A DNA stretch of 64,000 nt from Mycobacterium colombiense (GTDB lineage Bacteria > Actinomycetota > Actinomycetes > Mycobacteriales > Mycobacteriaceae). The stretch is taken from NCBI RefSeq assembly GCF_001665835.1, contig NZ_LZSX01000014.1, positions 62,001 to 126,000 on the forward strand, in the 5' to 3' direction. Under the pieces are notes generated by a model. The model was not told the origin of the DNA and ran no database searches. It saw nothing but the letters and a program-made list of their open reading frames with translations. Numbering within the stretch: the stretch's first letter is position 1; every line of letters begins with the position of its first letter. Below are positions 44,558 through 53,110 of the stretch, one piece after another. A program made the position numbers and the translations under genes.

Positions 44558-45469
44558 ATGCTGTTCCGTCAGCTGGAGTACTTCGTCGCGCTCGCTCAAG
44601 AGCGCCACTTCGCGCGCGCCGCGAGGGCCTGTTACGTGTCGCAGCCCGCGCTATCGGAAGCCATCCGCAAGCTCGAATCCGAACTCAACGTCCCGCTGGT
44701 GCGGCGCGGTCAGAAGTTCGAGGGCCTCACCCCGGAGGGCGAGCGGCTGGTGCCGTGGGCGCGGCGCATTCTGGCCGACCGCGACGCCCTCAAACAGGAG
44801 GTCACCGCGCTGCGCGCCGGCCTGACCGGCGAACTGCGGCTCGGCGTGGTGCCGGCCGCCTCGACCACCGTTGCGCTGCTTACGGATCCGTTCTGCGCGG
44901 CACATCCCTTGGTGCGTGTCCAGCTCGAGGTCAACCTGCGCTCGGCCGGGATCGTCGAGCGGGTCCGCAAGTTCGAATTGGACGCGGGGATCCTGTATCC
45001 GGACCAACAGGACACGGCCGATCTCCTGGTCACCCCGCTGTATCACGAGCAGCCGGTGCTCATCGCCGCCGCGGAGCTGCTTGGCGGCGAGGCGAAAACG
45101 ATGGCGTGGTCGGACGCCGTGCAGTTGCCGCTGTGCCTGCTGACGCAGGGCATGCGGGGCCGCCGGGTCATCGACGACGCGTTGGCCACCCACGGTCTGC
45201 AGGTCACCCCGCAGCTGGAATCCGATTCCGTGGCCGCGCTGTTCGCGCATGTTCGCACCGGCCGGTGGGCGAGCATCGTGCCGCAACCGTGGATCCACAC
45301 CCTGGGCGTGCCGGCCGGGGTGAGCGTGCTGCGGCTGCGGCGCCCGTCGGTCACCGCGTTGATAGCGCTGGTGACCAACCGGGCCGAGCCGGGCTCGCTG
45401 TTGGCGCGGGCGCTGCGACGGACCGCACGCGAGGCCCGCATCGGCGCGACGCTCAGCGAGCTGTCCTAG
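44558..45469 (+). CDS. LysR family transcriptional regulator
   Basis: This protein of about 303 aa has the LysR winged HTH at its N-terminus (FRQLEYFVALAQERHFARAA, then CYVSQPALSEAIRKLE) and a two-lobed effector domain from about residue 90. Starts at 44516, 44543 and 44558 are in frame; the last gives the standard MLFRQLEYF opening. It lies 104 bases upstream of the formate dehydrogenase gene and points toward it, unlike the more common divergent layout, so control of that gene is likely but not certain. Confidence 0.82.
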   Translation: MLFRQLEYFVALAQERHFARAARACYVSQPALSEAIRKLESELNVPLVRRGQKFEGLTPEGERLVPWARRILADRDALKQEVTALRAGLTGELRLGVVPAASTTVALLTDPFCAAHPLVRVQLEVNLRSAGIVERVRKFELDAGILYPDQQDTADLLVTPLYHEQPVLIAAAELLGGEAKTMAWSDAVQLPLCLLTQGMRGRRVIDDALATHGLQVTPQLESDSVAALFAHVRTGRWASIVPQPWIHTLGVPAGVSVLRLRRPSVTALIALVTNRAEPGSLLARALRRTAREARIGATLSELS

Positions 45470-45561
45470 CCGGGCTGATCGGCGCCGCCTATCACCCGGT
45501 CGGAATCGTGTCTTGGACACCGCGGCGGGCGCGCCCCGAGACTGGGCGTGATCGCCGGTTT

Positions 45562-45567
45562 AAGGAG
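45562..45567 (+). promoter_or_regulatory. Shine-Dalgarno of the formate dehydrogenase gene
   Basis: AAGGAG ends 6 bases before the ATG at 45574 and fixes that start against a long open frame upstream. Confidence 0.55.
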
Positions 45568-45573
45568 AATTCG

Positions 45574-46728
45574 ATGGCCAAGTGTGTGATGGTGCTCTAC
45601 CCCGATCCCGTCAACGGGTACCCGCCGAACTACGCGCGCGACAGCATCCCGACCATCCGGGGATACCCCGACGGCAGCACCGTGCCGACCCCGTCGAGAA
45701 TCGACTTCACCCCCGGCGAGCTGCTCGGCTGTGTCTCGGGCGCCCTGGGGCTGCGCCGGTTCTTCGAAGAGGCCGGCCACGAATTGGTGGTGACGTCGGA
45801 CAAGGACGGCCCCGACTCGGAGTTCGAGCGTGAGCTGGCTGACGCGGAAATCGTGATCTCGCAGCCGTTTTGGCCGGCCTACCTGACCGCGGAACGGATC
45901 GCTCGAGCGCCCAGGCTCAAGCTGGCGCTGACCGCCGGCATCGGCTCGGATCACGTGGATCTGGACGCGGCTCAAGAGCGCGGGATCACCGTGGCCGAGG
46001 TGACATACAGCAACAGCATCAGCGTCGCCGAGCACACGGTGATGCAGATCCTGGCGCTGGTACGCAATTTCGTGCCGTCACACCGGTGGGCGGCCGAAGG
46101 TGGCTGGAACATCGCCGACTGCGTCGAACGCGCCTACGACCTGGAGGGGATGGACGTCGGGTTGATCGCGGCCGGCCGGATCGGACGTGCCGTGCTGCGC
46201 CGGCTGGCGCCATTCGACGTCAACCTGCACTACACCGACACCCGCCGGCTGGCGCCGGAAGCCGAGAAACAACTCAACGTCACGTTTCACCCCACGGTCG
46301 AGTCGCTGGTGCAAGCGGTCGACGTGGTGTCCATCCACTCGCCGCTGTACGACGACACCCGCCGGATGTTCAACGAGCGGCTGATCGCGACCATGCGCCG
46401 GGGCTCCTACATTGTCAACACGGCCCGCGCCGAGGAGACCGTGCCGGAGGCCATCGCGGCCGCCCTGAAGTCCGGTCAGCTGGCGGGCTACGCCGGGGAC
46501 GTCTGGTATCCGCAGCCGCCGCCGCCCGACCATCCGTGGCGGACGATGCCGAATAACGCTATGACGCCGCATGTTTCGGGCACGACGCTGTCCGCCCAGG
46601 CGCGTTATGCGGCCGGCACCCGGGAAATCCTGGAGAGCTGGTTCGCCGGCAAGCCCATCCGCCCCGAGTACCTGATCGTCGAGGGCGGCAAGCTCGCGGG
46701 CACCGGGGCGCTGTCCTACCAGAGGTAG
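45574..46728 (+). CDS. NAD-dependent formate dehydrogenase
   Basis: This 384-aa D-2-hydroxyacid dehydrogenase-type enzyme oxidises formate to CO2 with NAD+. It has the FDH-specific N-terminus (VLYPDPVNGYPPNYARDSIP), the nucleotide fold VGLIAAGRIGRAVLRRL, and the diagnostic C-terminal segment WYPQPPPPDHPWR with MTPHVSGTTLSAQAR holding the active-site Gln and His. Length fits the metal-free bacterial FDH (about 400 aa). The canonical adenine loop here reads AAGRIG, as in other FDHs. It gives a one-gene route to NADH from formate and has no counterpart at this site in M. tuberculosis. Confidence 0.92.
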   Translation: MAKCVMVLYPDPVNGYPPNYARDSIPTIRGYPDGSTVPTPSRIDFTPGELLGCVSGALGLRRFFEEAGHELVVTSDKDGPDSEFERELADAEIVISQPFWPAYLTAERIARAPRLKLALTAGIGSDHVDLDAAQERGITVAEVTYSNSISVAEHTVMQILALVRNFVPSHRWAAEGGWNIADCVERAYDLEGMDVGLIAAGRIGRAVLRRLAPFDVNLHYTDTRRLAPEAEKQLNVTFHPTVESLVQAVDVVSIHSPLYDDTRRMFNERLIATMRRGSYIVNTARAEETVPEAIAAALKSGQLAGYAGDVWYPQPPPPDHPWRTMPNNAMTPHVSGTTLSAQARYAAGTREILESWFAGKPIRPEYLIVEGGKLAGTGALSYQR

Positions 46729-46743
46729 CCGCCCGCCCGACAC

Positions 46744-48195
46744 TCAGTTGGCGCTGGTCGCCGTCGACAGGGCCATCGGTGGCACGTAACCGCCGATCAG
46801 TGCGCGATGCCACCACGCCCGATCGCGGCGCAGCTCGGTCGGTGTGGTGAAGCGGTACTGGTAGAGCTGTGCCCGCACGAAGCGGGGTGGCGAGTCGGGA
46901 AACGGGTTGTGGCGCAACAACCGCAGGGTTGATCGATCATTCTCCAGCAGCCGTTGCAAGAACGGCCTCAGCCACGGCTGCGCGTAGCCCGGCGAGATCG
47001 CGGCGAACCACATCAGCCAGTCCAGGCGCAGATGATAGGGCGCCCACTGTCGCGGCAGCCGACGCGGTGTCCCCGGCTTGCCCTTGAATTCGTATTCCTT
47101 CCAGACGGTTTGGGTGTTGATGACGGCCTCGTCGGTGCCCTCGATCACCACCTCCCGGCGAATGCGTCCGATGCTGCCGAAGGCGCCGTAGGTGTTCACT
47201 AAATGAAATGAGTTGAACGACATGTTCATTCGTTGCCGCGACGACAACATGTTGCGTATCGGCCAGTAACTCATGAACAGCACCGCGGCCGTGACGGCGG
47301 CCACCAGGCCGACGTACCACAGCGGTGTCGCCGCCAGACCCGCATGTGCCGGGACGAGGCCGTTGGGCAGCAGCGCCGCGAACGACGCGTCGTCGATGGC
47401 GCTGAACGCCAACACGATTGTCACCCAATTCAGCCACGCGAAATTGCCCGAGGCGACCAACCACAACTGGGTGATGACGATGATCGCGGCGGCCACGCTG
47501 GCCACCGGCTGCGGCGCGAACAATCCGAACGGCACGATCAGCTGCGCGAAATGGTTGCCGGCCACCTCAACCCGGTGCAGGGGTTTCGGCAGATGGTGGA
47601 AGAACCAGCTCAACGGGCCCGGCATGGGTTGCGTCTCATGGTGGTAGTACAAACACGTCAGGTCGCGCCAGCACGGGTCGCCGCGCATCTTGATCAGTCC
47701 CGCACCGAACTCGACCCGGAACAACAGCAGGCGGAGCATCCACAGCGTCAGCACCGGCGGGGCTACGTCGTGATTGCCGAGGAAGATCATCAGGAACCCG
47801 GTCTCGAGCAGCAGCGACTCCCAGCCGAACGAGTACCACGTCTGCCCGACGTTGACGATCGACAGGTAGAGCACCCACAGCACCAGCCACATCGCCATCG
47901 CGGCCCACAACGGCACCGCGTCGGCGGCCCCGGCGACGATCGCCGCCGACAGCGCGGCACCGAACCAGGAGACGGCCGCAAACAGCCGATCGGAAAAACG
48001 CAGGTGAAAAAGGCTCGGCGTCCGCCAAAAGGATTGTCTCGCCAAGAACTGCGGGATGGGCAGGATGCCGCGCTCGCCGATGAGCGCGCGGAACTGTACC
48101 GCGGCGGCGACGAAGCCGAGCAGGTAAATCGCCGCGGCGCCGCGCTCGAGCACCAGTCTGCCCACCCAGTATTGGGGTGCGGAAAACCAGTCCAT
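46744..48195 (-). CDS. lipase maturation factor family membrane protein (Rv0235c-like)
   Basis: This 483-aa polytopic protein has about 8-10 membrane helices and the LMF1 family features: VNVGQTWYSFGWESLLLETG, FRVEFGAGLIKMRGDPCWRD followed by LTCLYYHHETQPMP, and a soluble C-terminal domain with QWAPYHLRLDWLMWF. In animals LMF1 helps lipases fold in the ER; the bacterial role is unknown, perhaps assisting exported lipolytic enzymes. Size and position match Rv0235c, downstream of aftD on the same strand with 88 bases between. Confidence 0.87.
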   Translation of the reverse strand: MDWFSAPQYWVGRLVLERGAAAIYLLGFVAAAVQFRALIGERGILPIPQFLARQSFWRTPSLFHLRFSDRLFAAVSWFGAALSAAIVAGAADAVPLWAAMAMWLVLWVLYLSIVNVGQTWYSFGWESLLLETGFLMIFLGNHDVAPPVLTLWMLRLLLFRVEFGAGLIKMRGDPCWRDLTCLYYHHETQPMPGPLSWFFHHLPKPLHRVEVAGNHFAQLIVPFGLFAPQPVASVAAAIIVITQLWLVASGNFAWLNWVTIVLAFSAIDDASFAALLPNGLVPAHAGLAATPLWYVGLVAAVTAAVLFMSYWPIRNMLSSRQRMNMSFNSFHLVNTYGAFGSIGRIRREVVIEGTDEAVINTQTVWKEYEFKGKPGTPRRLPRQWAPYHLRLDWLMWFAAISPGYAQPWLRPFLQRLLENDRSTLRLLRHNPFPDSPPRFVRAQLYQYRFTTPTELRRDRAWWHRALIGGYVPPMALSTATSAN

Positions 48196-48283
48196 GGCGC
48201 TAACTCCTCGGTTGGTGAACGGTTACGCCAACCCGCATATCCAGTCAATCAGCCGGTAAACGGGTAGCCAATAGCCCGGCCAA

Positions 48284-51200
48284 CTATTCGTCGCGCGGTC
48301 CCTGCGCTCGTTCGGGGACCGCAATCACCGAAGCCGCAAGCGCCGCAAGCGAAATCAGCGCCAGCAGTTGGACACCGGCGGAATGGCCGGCGTATCCGTC
48401 GGCCGACCGCCACGGCTGCCGTGACAGCACCGCGCCGGCCAGGATCAGACCGCCGGCGCCGCCCACCACGCTGAGGCGCTCCCAACGCTCCCGGCGCAGC
48501 GCATACCGCAGACCCAGCGCGGTCCCCATCACCGCGACGCCGCCCAGGCCGGCGATCACCCCAGCGGCGGCCAGCGCCGGGACGGCCGCCCACGCGCCGG
48601 GCTGCCATGGCCGCGCGGGCGCGTCGCCGTCGTCCTTTCTTCGGGTGCGCCAGAGCGCGAGCATCGCCAGCAGCGGCAGCAGCGCCAGGCCCACCGCCAG
48701 GCCGGCGCGGTAGAGCGAGTTGGAGGCGAACGTCAGCGTGATGGTGCCGGGGTCGCCCGCGGGCACCAGCCAGCCCTGCTGCCATCCGTTGACGGCGATC
48801 GGCGTCAAGCGGGCGCCGGTGCTGGTGTGCGCCACCCAGCCCGGGTTGATGCTTTCCGGGATGACCAGCACCCGGGAGGTCGACGAGGCGGGCGCCTGCA
48901 CTTCGCGACGATCCGGACCCCAGGTCCGCCAAGTCGAAACACGCAGCGGCCGTGCGACTTCGGTGGCGGTCGGGGCGGCCAGTTCGGCTCCGTCCACGAC
49001 GAATTGTGCGCCGGGGCTGATCAACAGCTCCTGTTGGCCGGCGGGCATCGCGATCGGGTCGCGTTCGCAGGGCACCGCGGCGACCGGGGCGCCATCCAGG
49101 ATCGCCCCCACGGTGGTGCGGATCGCGGTGTGCACGAACCGGCCCGCGACCGCGACGACGGGTCCGCGGTCGCAGCCGACGCTGATCTCCCGGGTGCGGT
49201 TGCGGGCCGCGTCGGCGGGGGCGATCGGGTTGCCGTCGGCGCCCAGCGCCACGACCTCGGCCAGCCCGGGCGGCTTGAGTTGGTCGAAACCCAAAGCGTT
49301 GCGGTCGATGATGTCCTGCCAATTCAGCAGGCTGATGGTCACGGTGTCGGTCACCCGGGGTCTCAGCGGCACGGTCTGCGCGCCGTCGGGTTTCATCGCG
49401 GCGGTTTGCGGGCCATCGCCCAGGTTGACGGCCACCATCGTCGGGTGCGCGGGCAGCGTCGACCGGCTCGGAGCCAGCCGCACCCCGGTGACCTCGGTGG
49501 GGTGGGGCAGCGTGAGCGTCAGGGTCGGCGGGGTCTTGTGCTGCACCACCCGTTGCGGCGCCGTCCACGCCGTGGCCGGGTCGCCGTCGGCGACCGCGAA
49601 CGCGGAGCCCAACACGTCGACAGCGTCCGAATCACCATGGGCGACAGTAGTATTCGGCTCGGTGATCAGGTCGGCCAGCTTGGGGCCCTGGCGCGGGCGC
49701 ACCCACACGGTCGGGGTCACCGACATCGGAGCAGGCACGGTCAGGGTCCGGCTGAAATTGACCGGTTCTTCCGGGGCCAGTGCCATCGACGGCGCGCAGC
49801 GCATGCCGTCGGGCGCCGCGGCGCAACCCGGCCTGCCCAGCAGCTCAGATCCCAGGTCCCACCCCGCGATCGGCGTGCCCGGCGGCGGCCCCGGCACCCG
49901 CACGGTGTGCCGCAGGTCGACCTGGTGGGCGAATCCGGAGGCGTCGTACTGGGTGATCGACAGGTCGGTGATGCCGAACTGCACGCCGGCGGATCCGTCG
50001 TCGGTGCCCGCGGCGGTGATCCGCACCCACGGGGTCTCGCCGTAGGGGAGCGCCGCGGCAAGCGGCTTGCCCGGCTCGTCGAATCGCAAAGTGGTGCTGC
50101 CGGTGGCGGTTTCGATCAGGATGCGGCGCACCTGGGCGCCGACGGCGGTGGCACTGGGCGTCAACGTGATCGCCGCGTTGGTCACCGGATGGTCGAAATC
50201 GATCCGCATCCATTGACCGACGGCGGCCTGCAGTGAGTTGGACACCCAGGCGGTCGCGGAGTCGCCGTCGATCGCGGCGGCCGGCGAGTTCGCCGGTGCG
50301 ACGTCGGGCATCGCGGTGGAATCCGACGACGAGCTCGATACCGTGATCCGGCCGCCGGTCCAGGCGCCGGTCACCGGGTCGGCGCCGGGGACAGGGTAGT
50401 CGGGCACCCGGTTGTAAGTGTGCCGCGCGTCGCCGGGCGCCCGGATTGCCGACGAATGTTGGTCCACCCGGCCGTAATCCGTCTCACGGGCCACCGGGGT
50501 ATCGGTGATGGTCACCCCGGCGCCCACCGGCAGCCCGGCGCGGTGCGCGTCGGCGGTCAGCAGCGCCGGGCCCAGCGGCGGCTGGCCCAGCAGCCGACGC
50601 CGCTCGTCAAGACGCAGCAGCGCCTCGGGCCCGCCGTCGACCCGGGTCAGTCGGTCGGTGTCGACGAAATACGGTGTGGCGGGGTCACTGTCGTCGCCGA
50701 CCCGATAAATCTCGACCGCCGGATATCGCGGCCGCAGTCCGCTGTCCGCGACGAAACCCGCGAGCGTGCCGGGCCCCACCGGCGCGCCGAACTGTGCGAC
50801 CTTGCGCAGTCCGGGTGACCCGTCGATGGCGCGGTGCACCAGGATCGGGCGCGCCGACCGCGACGTGTCGGGGTCCAGGTCGTTGCGTAGCGCCACATAG
50901 GAAATGCCTTGGCGGGCAAGGGTATCGGCTAATCCGGTCGAGGGGCGGCCGGCGGCGAACAAACGCTGCACCGAATCGAGCGCCCGGATGGTCTGCGGCG
51001 GGGTCAGCGGGATGGAATCGCGCACCCCCCACGGGCTGGCGCCCAGCACCTGCAGCGGCTCGTCGTGGCTGGTGCCCCACACCTGGGTGGCGAACGGCGC
51101 CCCCGGGACCACGAGCACCCGCCCGGCGGCCGGTGTCCCGGTGTTGTGCTCGGTGAGCCAGTCGGCGGCCTCGTGCCAGTAGGGCGGGATCGCGGTGAAG

Positions 51201-52474
51201 GTTCCCGGTGGGGCCAGCCGACCGGTCCACGCCAGTGACGTGCTGACCATCAGCGCCGTCACGACCACGATCGCCGTGGCGATCCGTTTGTCACGCTCGG
51301 GGTGCGCGAAGGCACGCAGCCACGCCAACATTGGCGCGCTGCCCGGCAGCGGTATCCGGCCCAGCAGCTGCGCGATGCCCAGCACCACCGGGATCCTGAT
51401 CACCGATCCCAGCTTGTGCACGTTGCGCAGCGGGGCGCCGCCGGCGTCCAGGTAGGCCTGTACCGCGTGCGCCACCGGCGACCCCAGCCCGCCGCTGTAT
51501 CCGGCGGCCATCAGCACCACCCCGACCAACAGCATCGTCACCAGCCGCCCGCGCGCCGGCATGGCCGGGCCGGCCAGCCCCGCGAGCCCGGCCGCCGCGA
51601 CCAGGCAGGTGCCCAGCACGGCCGCCGGCCCGGTCACCAGCGGAGCGCCCGCGGTGGCGGTCGGCGCCACGTACGGGGTCCAGCTGTCGGTGCCGCGCAA
51701 CATCTCGACCAGTGACGACCATTGTGTCGTCACGCCGGACGATTCGATGAAATCCAGGAACGGGGGGCTGATGGCACGCAGCATCACCAGCGCGACCACC
51801 CACCACAGCGTGGCCAGCACCAGCGCCACCAGCCACCACCCGGCGTAGCGCCACCACAACCGGTTCGGCCGGTGGCACGCCCACCAGATCACCGCCGGCA
51901 GGCAGCCGGCCGCGGTCGCGATGGCGTTCACCGCGCCCATCAGCGCGATGGCCAGGCCCGCCTGCCCGGCCAGCGCTCGCACGGATCGGCCGCCGCTGGC
52001 CCGCAGGGCGAGGATCGTGGGCAGCAACACCCACGGCGCCAACATCATTGGCAATGTTTCCGACGAGATCGAGCCGAGGGTGGTCAGCACCCGCGGCGAC
52101 AGCGCGAACGCGGCCGCGGCGATCACCCGCGACGCGGGGCTGCCGATCCGCAGCGCCTCGGCGACGCGCAACAGGCCCCAGAAGCCGACCGTGAGCAGCA
52201 GCGCCCACCACAGCCGCTGGGTGATCCAGCCGGGCACGCCCAGCGCGTGGCCGATCAGAAAGAAGGTGCCGTGCGGAAACAGGTATCCGTAGGCCTGGTT
52301 CTGCGCCTGCCCGAACGGCAGCTCGCTGTTCCACAGATTGGTCGCCCGGGCCAGGAAGCGCAGCGGGTTCGCGGTCAGGTCAAGCTTGGTGTCCGGGGAG
52401 ATCCGTCCGGGGGACTGGGCGAACGTGAGGGCCAGCGCGATCGCGCCGACCAACCACAACCATCGGCGCGACAC
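48284..52474 (-). CDS. aftD: alpha-(1->3)-arabinofuranosyltransferase AftD
   Basis: This 1396-aa GT-C enzyme adds branching arabinofuranose to arabinogalactan and lipoarabinomannan. The N-terminal half has about a dozen membrane helices, with the conserved AQSPGRISPDTKLDLTANP and NQAYGYLFPHGTFF loops that hold the catalytic Asp region. The second half is periplasmic and includes galactose-binding/F5-8C-like domains (for example ATAWVSNSLQAAVGQW), before final helices at the C-terminus. Length agrees with Rv0236c (about 1400 aa). Start is GTG at 52474. It lies downstream of two DUF2613 genes on the same strand. Confidence 0.95.
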   Translation of the reverse strand: MSRRWLWLVGAIALALTFAQSPGRISPDTKLDLTANPLRFLARATNLWNSELPFGQAQNQAYGYLFPHGTFFLIGHALGVPGWITQRLWWALLLTVGFWGLLRVAEALRIGSPASRVIAAAAFALSPRVLTTLGSISSETLPMMLAPWVLLPTILALRASGGRSVRALAGQAGLAIALMGAVNAIATAAGCLPAVIWWACHRPNRLWWRYAGWWLVALVLATLWWVVALVMLRAISPPFLDFIESSGVTTQWSSLVEMLRGTDSWTPYVAPTATAGAPLVTGPAAVLGTCLVAAAGLAGLAGPAMPARGRLVTMLLVGVVLMAAGYSGGLGSPVAHAVQAYLDAGGAPLRNVHKLGSVIRIPVVLGIAQLLGRIPLPGSAPMLAWLRAFAHPERDKRIATAIVVVTALMVSTSLAWTGRLAPPGTFTAIPPYWHEAADWLTEHNTGTPAAGRVLVVPGAPFATQVWGTSHDEPLQVLGASPWGVRDSIPLTPPQTIRALDSVQRLFAAGRPSTGLADTLARQGISYVALRNDLDPDTSRSARPILVHRAIDGSPGLRKVAQFGAPVGPGTLAGFVADSGLRPRYPAVEIYRVGDDSDPATPYFVDTDRLTRVDGGPEALLRLDERRRLLGQPPLGPALLTADAHRAGLPVGAGVTITDTPVARETDYGRVDQHSSAIRAPGDARHTYNRVPDYPVPGADPVTGAWTGGRITVSSSSSDSTAMPDVAPANSPAAAIDGDSATAWVSNSLQAAVGQWMRIDFDHPVTNAAITLTPSATAVGAQVRRILIETATGSTTLRFDEPGKPLAAALPYGETPWVRITAAGTDDGSAGVQFGITDLSITQYDASGFAHQVDLRHTVRVPGPPPGTPIAGWDLGSELLGRPGCAAAPDGMRCAPSMALAPEEPVNFSRTLTVPAPMSVTPTVWVRPRQGPKLADLITEPNTTVAHGDSDAVDVLGSAFAVADGDPATAWTAPQRVVQHKTPPTLTLTLPHPTEVTGVRLAPSRSTLPAHPTMVAVNLGDGPQTAAMKPDGAQTVPLRPRVTDTVTISLLNWQDIIDRNALGFDQLKPPGLAEVVALGADGNPIAPADAARNRTREISVGCDRGPVVAVAGRFVHTAIRTTVGAILDGAPVAAVPCERDPIAMPAGQQELLISPGAQFVVDGAELAAPTATEVARPLRVSTWRTWGPDRREVQAPASSTSRVLVIPESINPGWVAHTSTGARLTPIAVNGWQQGWLVPAGDPGTITLTFASNSLYRAGLAVGLALLPLLAMLALWRTRRKDDGDAPARPWQPGAWAAVPALAAAGVIAGLGGVAVMGTALGLRYALRRERWERLSVVGGAGGLILAGAVLSRQPWRSADGYAGHSAGVQLLALISLAALAASVIAVPERAQGPRDE

Positions 52475-52526
52475 CGGCCCAGCCGTCGAGCACGAGACCG
52501 ACGCTCCGGTCCCCGTCCGCGACTGG

Positions 52527-52700
52527 CTAGCTACGGTTGCCGTACTCGACCCGGTTGAGCACTGACGACTGCGGATCGCCCCCGGGGAGTGGCGGCTTCG
52601 TGTCTTGCTGGACCATCAGGGTGATCCCGAAGATCGCGGCCGCGCCGAGCAACAGGCCAACCACAACGCTCGCTGCGGCGGGCGCAACGATCCGGTTCAT
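52527..52700 (-). CDS. small secreted/membrane protein, DUF2613 (Rv0236A-like)
   Basis: This 57-aa protein begins MNRIVAPAAASVVVGLLLG and ends SSVLNRVEYGNRS, matching Rv0236A. One hydrophobic segment (about residues 5-30) acts as a signal anchor, followed by a short Pro-rich exported tail (QQDTKPPLPGGDP). It lies 52 bases upstream of aftD, an arrangement kept in mycobacteria, so a link to arabinan synthesis or AftD assembly is plausible but unproven. AGGAG upstream supports the ATG. Confidence 0.9.
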   Translation of the reverse strand: MNRIVAPAAASVVVGLLLGAAAIFGITLMVQQDTKPPLPGGDPQSSVLNRVEYGNRS

Positions 52701-52786
52701 CGAAGCTCCTGAGTGTCGGCTTGCGGTCGTGACTTTCGACCTAGCGCCAACCTAGCAGAAGGGCGCCCGGCCACCGGGAGCGCTCG

Positions 52787-52990
52787 TCACCAGTGCAGAC
52801 AGTGCCCGTGAAAACAGCGGTCACCGTATTCCACCTGATAGGGACCGGCCGGCAGCGCAGGGCGCTGCATGCTCGGCACCTGCATCAGGCTGTGGTCGGC
52901 CACGGCGAGCGTGATCCCGACGGTCGTCGCCACCCCGACGGACAACCCGACCGCGACGCTGACCGCGGCGGCCAACGAGAAACCGTTAAT
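52787..52990 (-). CDS. second DUF2613-like small membrane protein, probable ATT start
   Basis: This 67-aa protein (INGFSLAAAVSVAVGLSVGV then GITLAVADHS) aligns without gaps, residue for residue over the first 30, with the 57-aa protein just downstream: shared N2, S11, V12, V14, G15-L16, G19 and G25-I26-T27-L28. That places initiation at an ATT codon (52988-52990), preceded by GGGAGGAG at good spacing. A TTG at 53014 is the only conventional start, but lies upstream of that ribosome site. Both proteins share a PxxPxGP-xVEYG-like end; here a Cys/His-rich tail, CFHGHCLHW, is added. Confidence 0.72.
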   Translation of the reverse strand: MNGFSLAAAVSVAVGLSVGVATTVGITLAVADHSLMQVPSMQRPALPAGPYQVEYGDRCFHGHCLHW

Positions 52991-52993
52991 CGC

Positions 52994-53001
52994 TGGCTCC
53001 T
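52994..53001 (-). promoter_or_regulatory. Shine-Dalgarno GGGAGGAG before an ATT codon
   Basis: On the minus strand GGGAGGAG is followed about seven bases later by ATT at 52988-52990 with no ATG, GTG or TTG in range. It is the main evidence for an ATT start of the upstream DUF2613 gene. Confidence 0.55.
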
Positions 53002-53110
53002 CCCTGCCAGTCAATGGGCGCCCCGAGAAGCCCCAGCCCCCTGATCAGCAACGTACCGTTGATGCCCCCTGGAGCCAGGCACGAAACGCCCGCCGTGAAA
53101 GCATGGCCCG

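Noticed and set aside
44215..45573. Extending formate dehydrogenase upstream as an 837-codon protein
   Set aside because: The upstream part is an off-frame shadow of the LysR gene; AAGGAG before the ATG at 45574 and the FDH N-terminus fix the real start.
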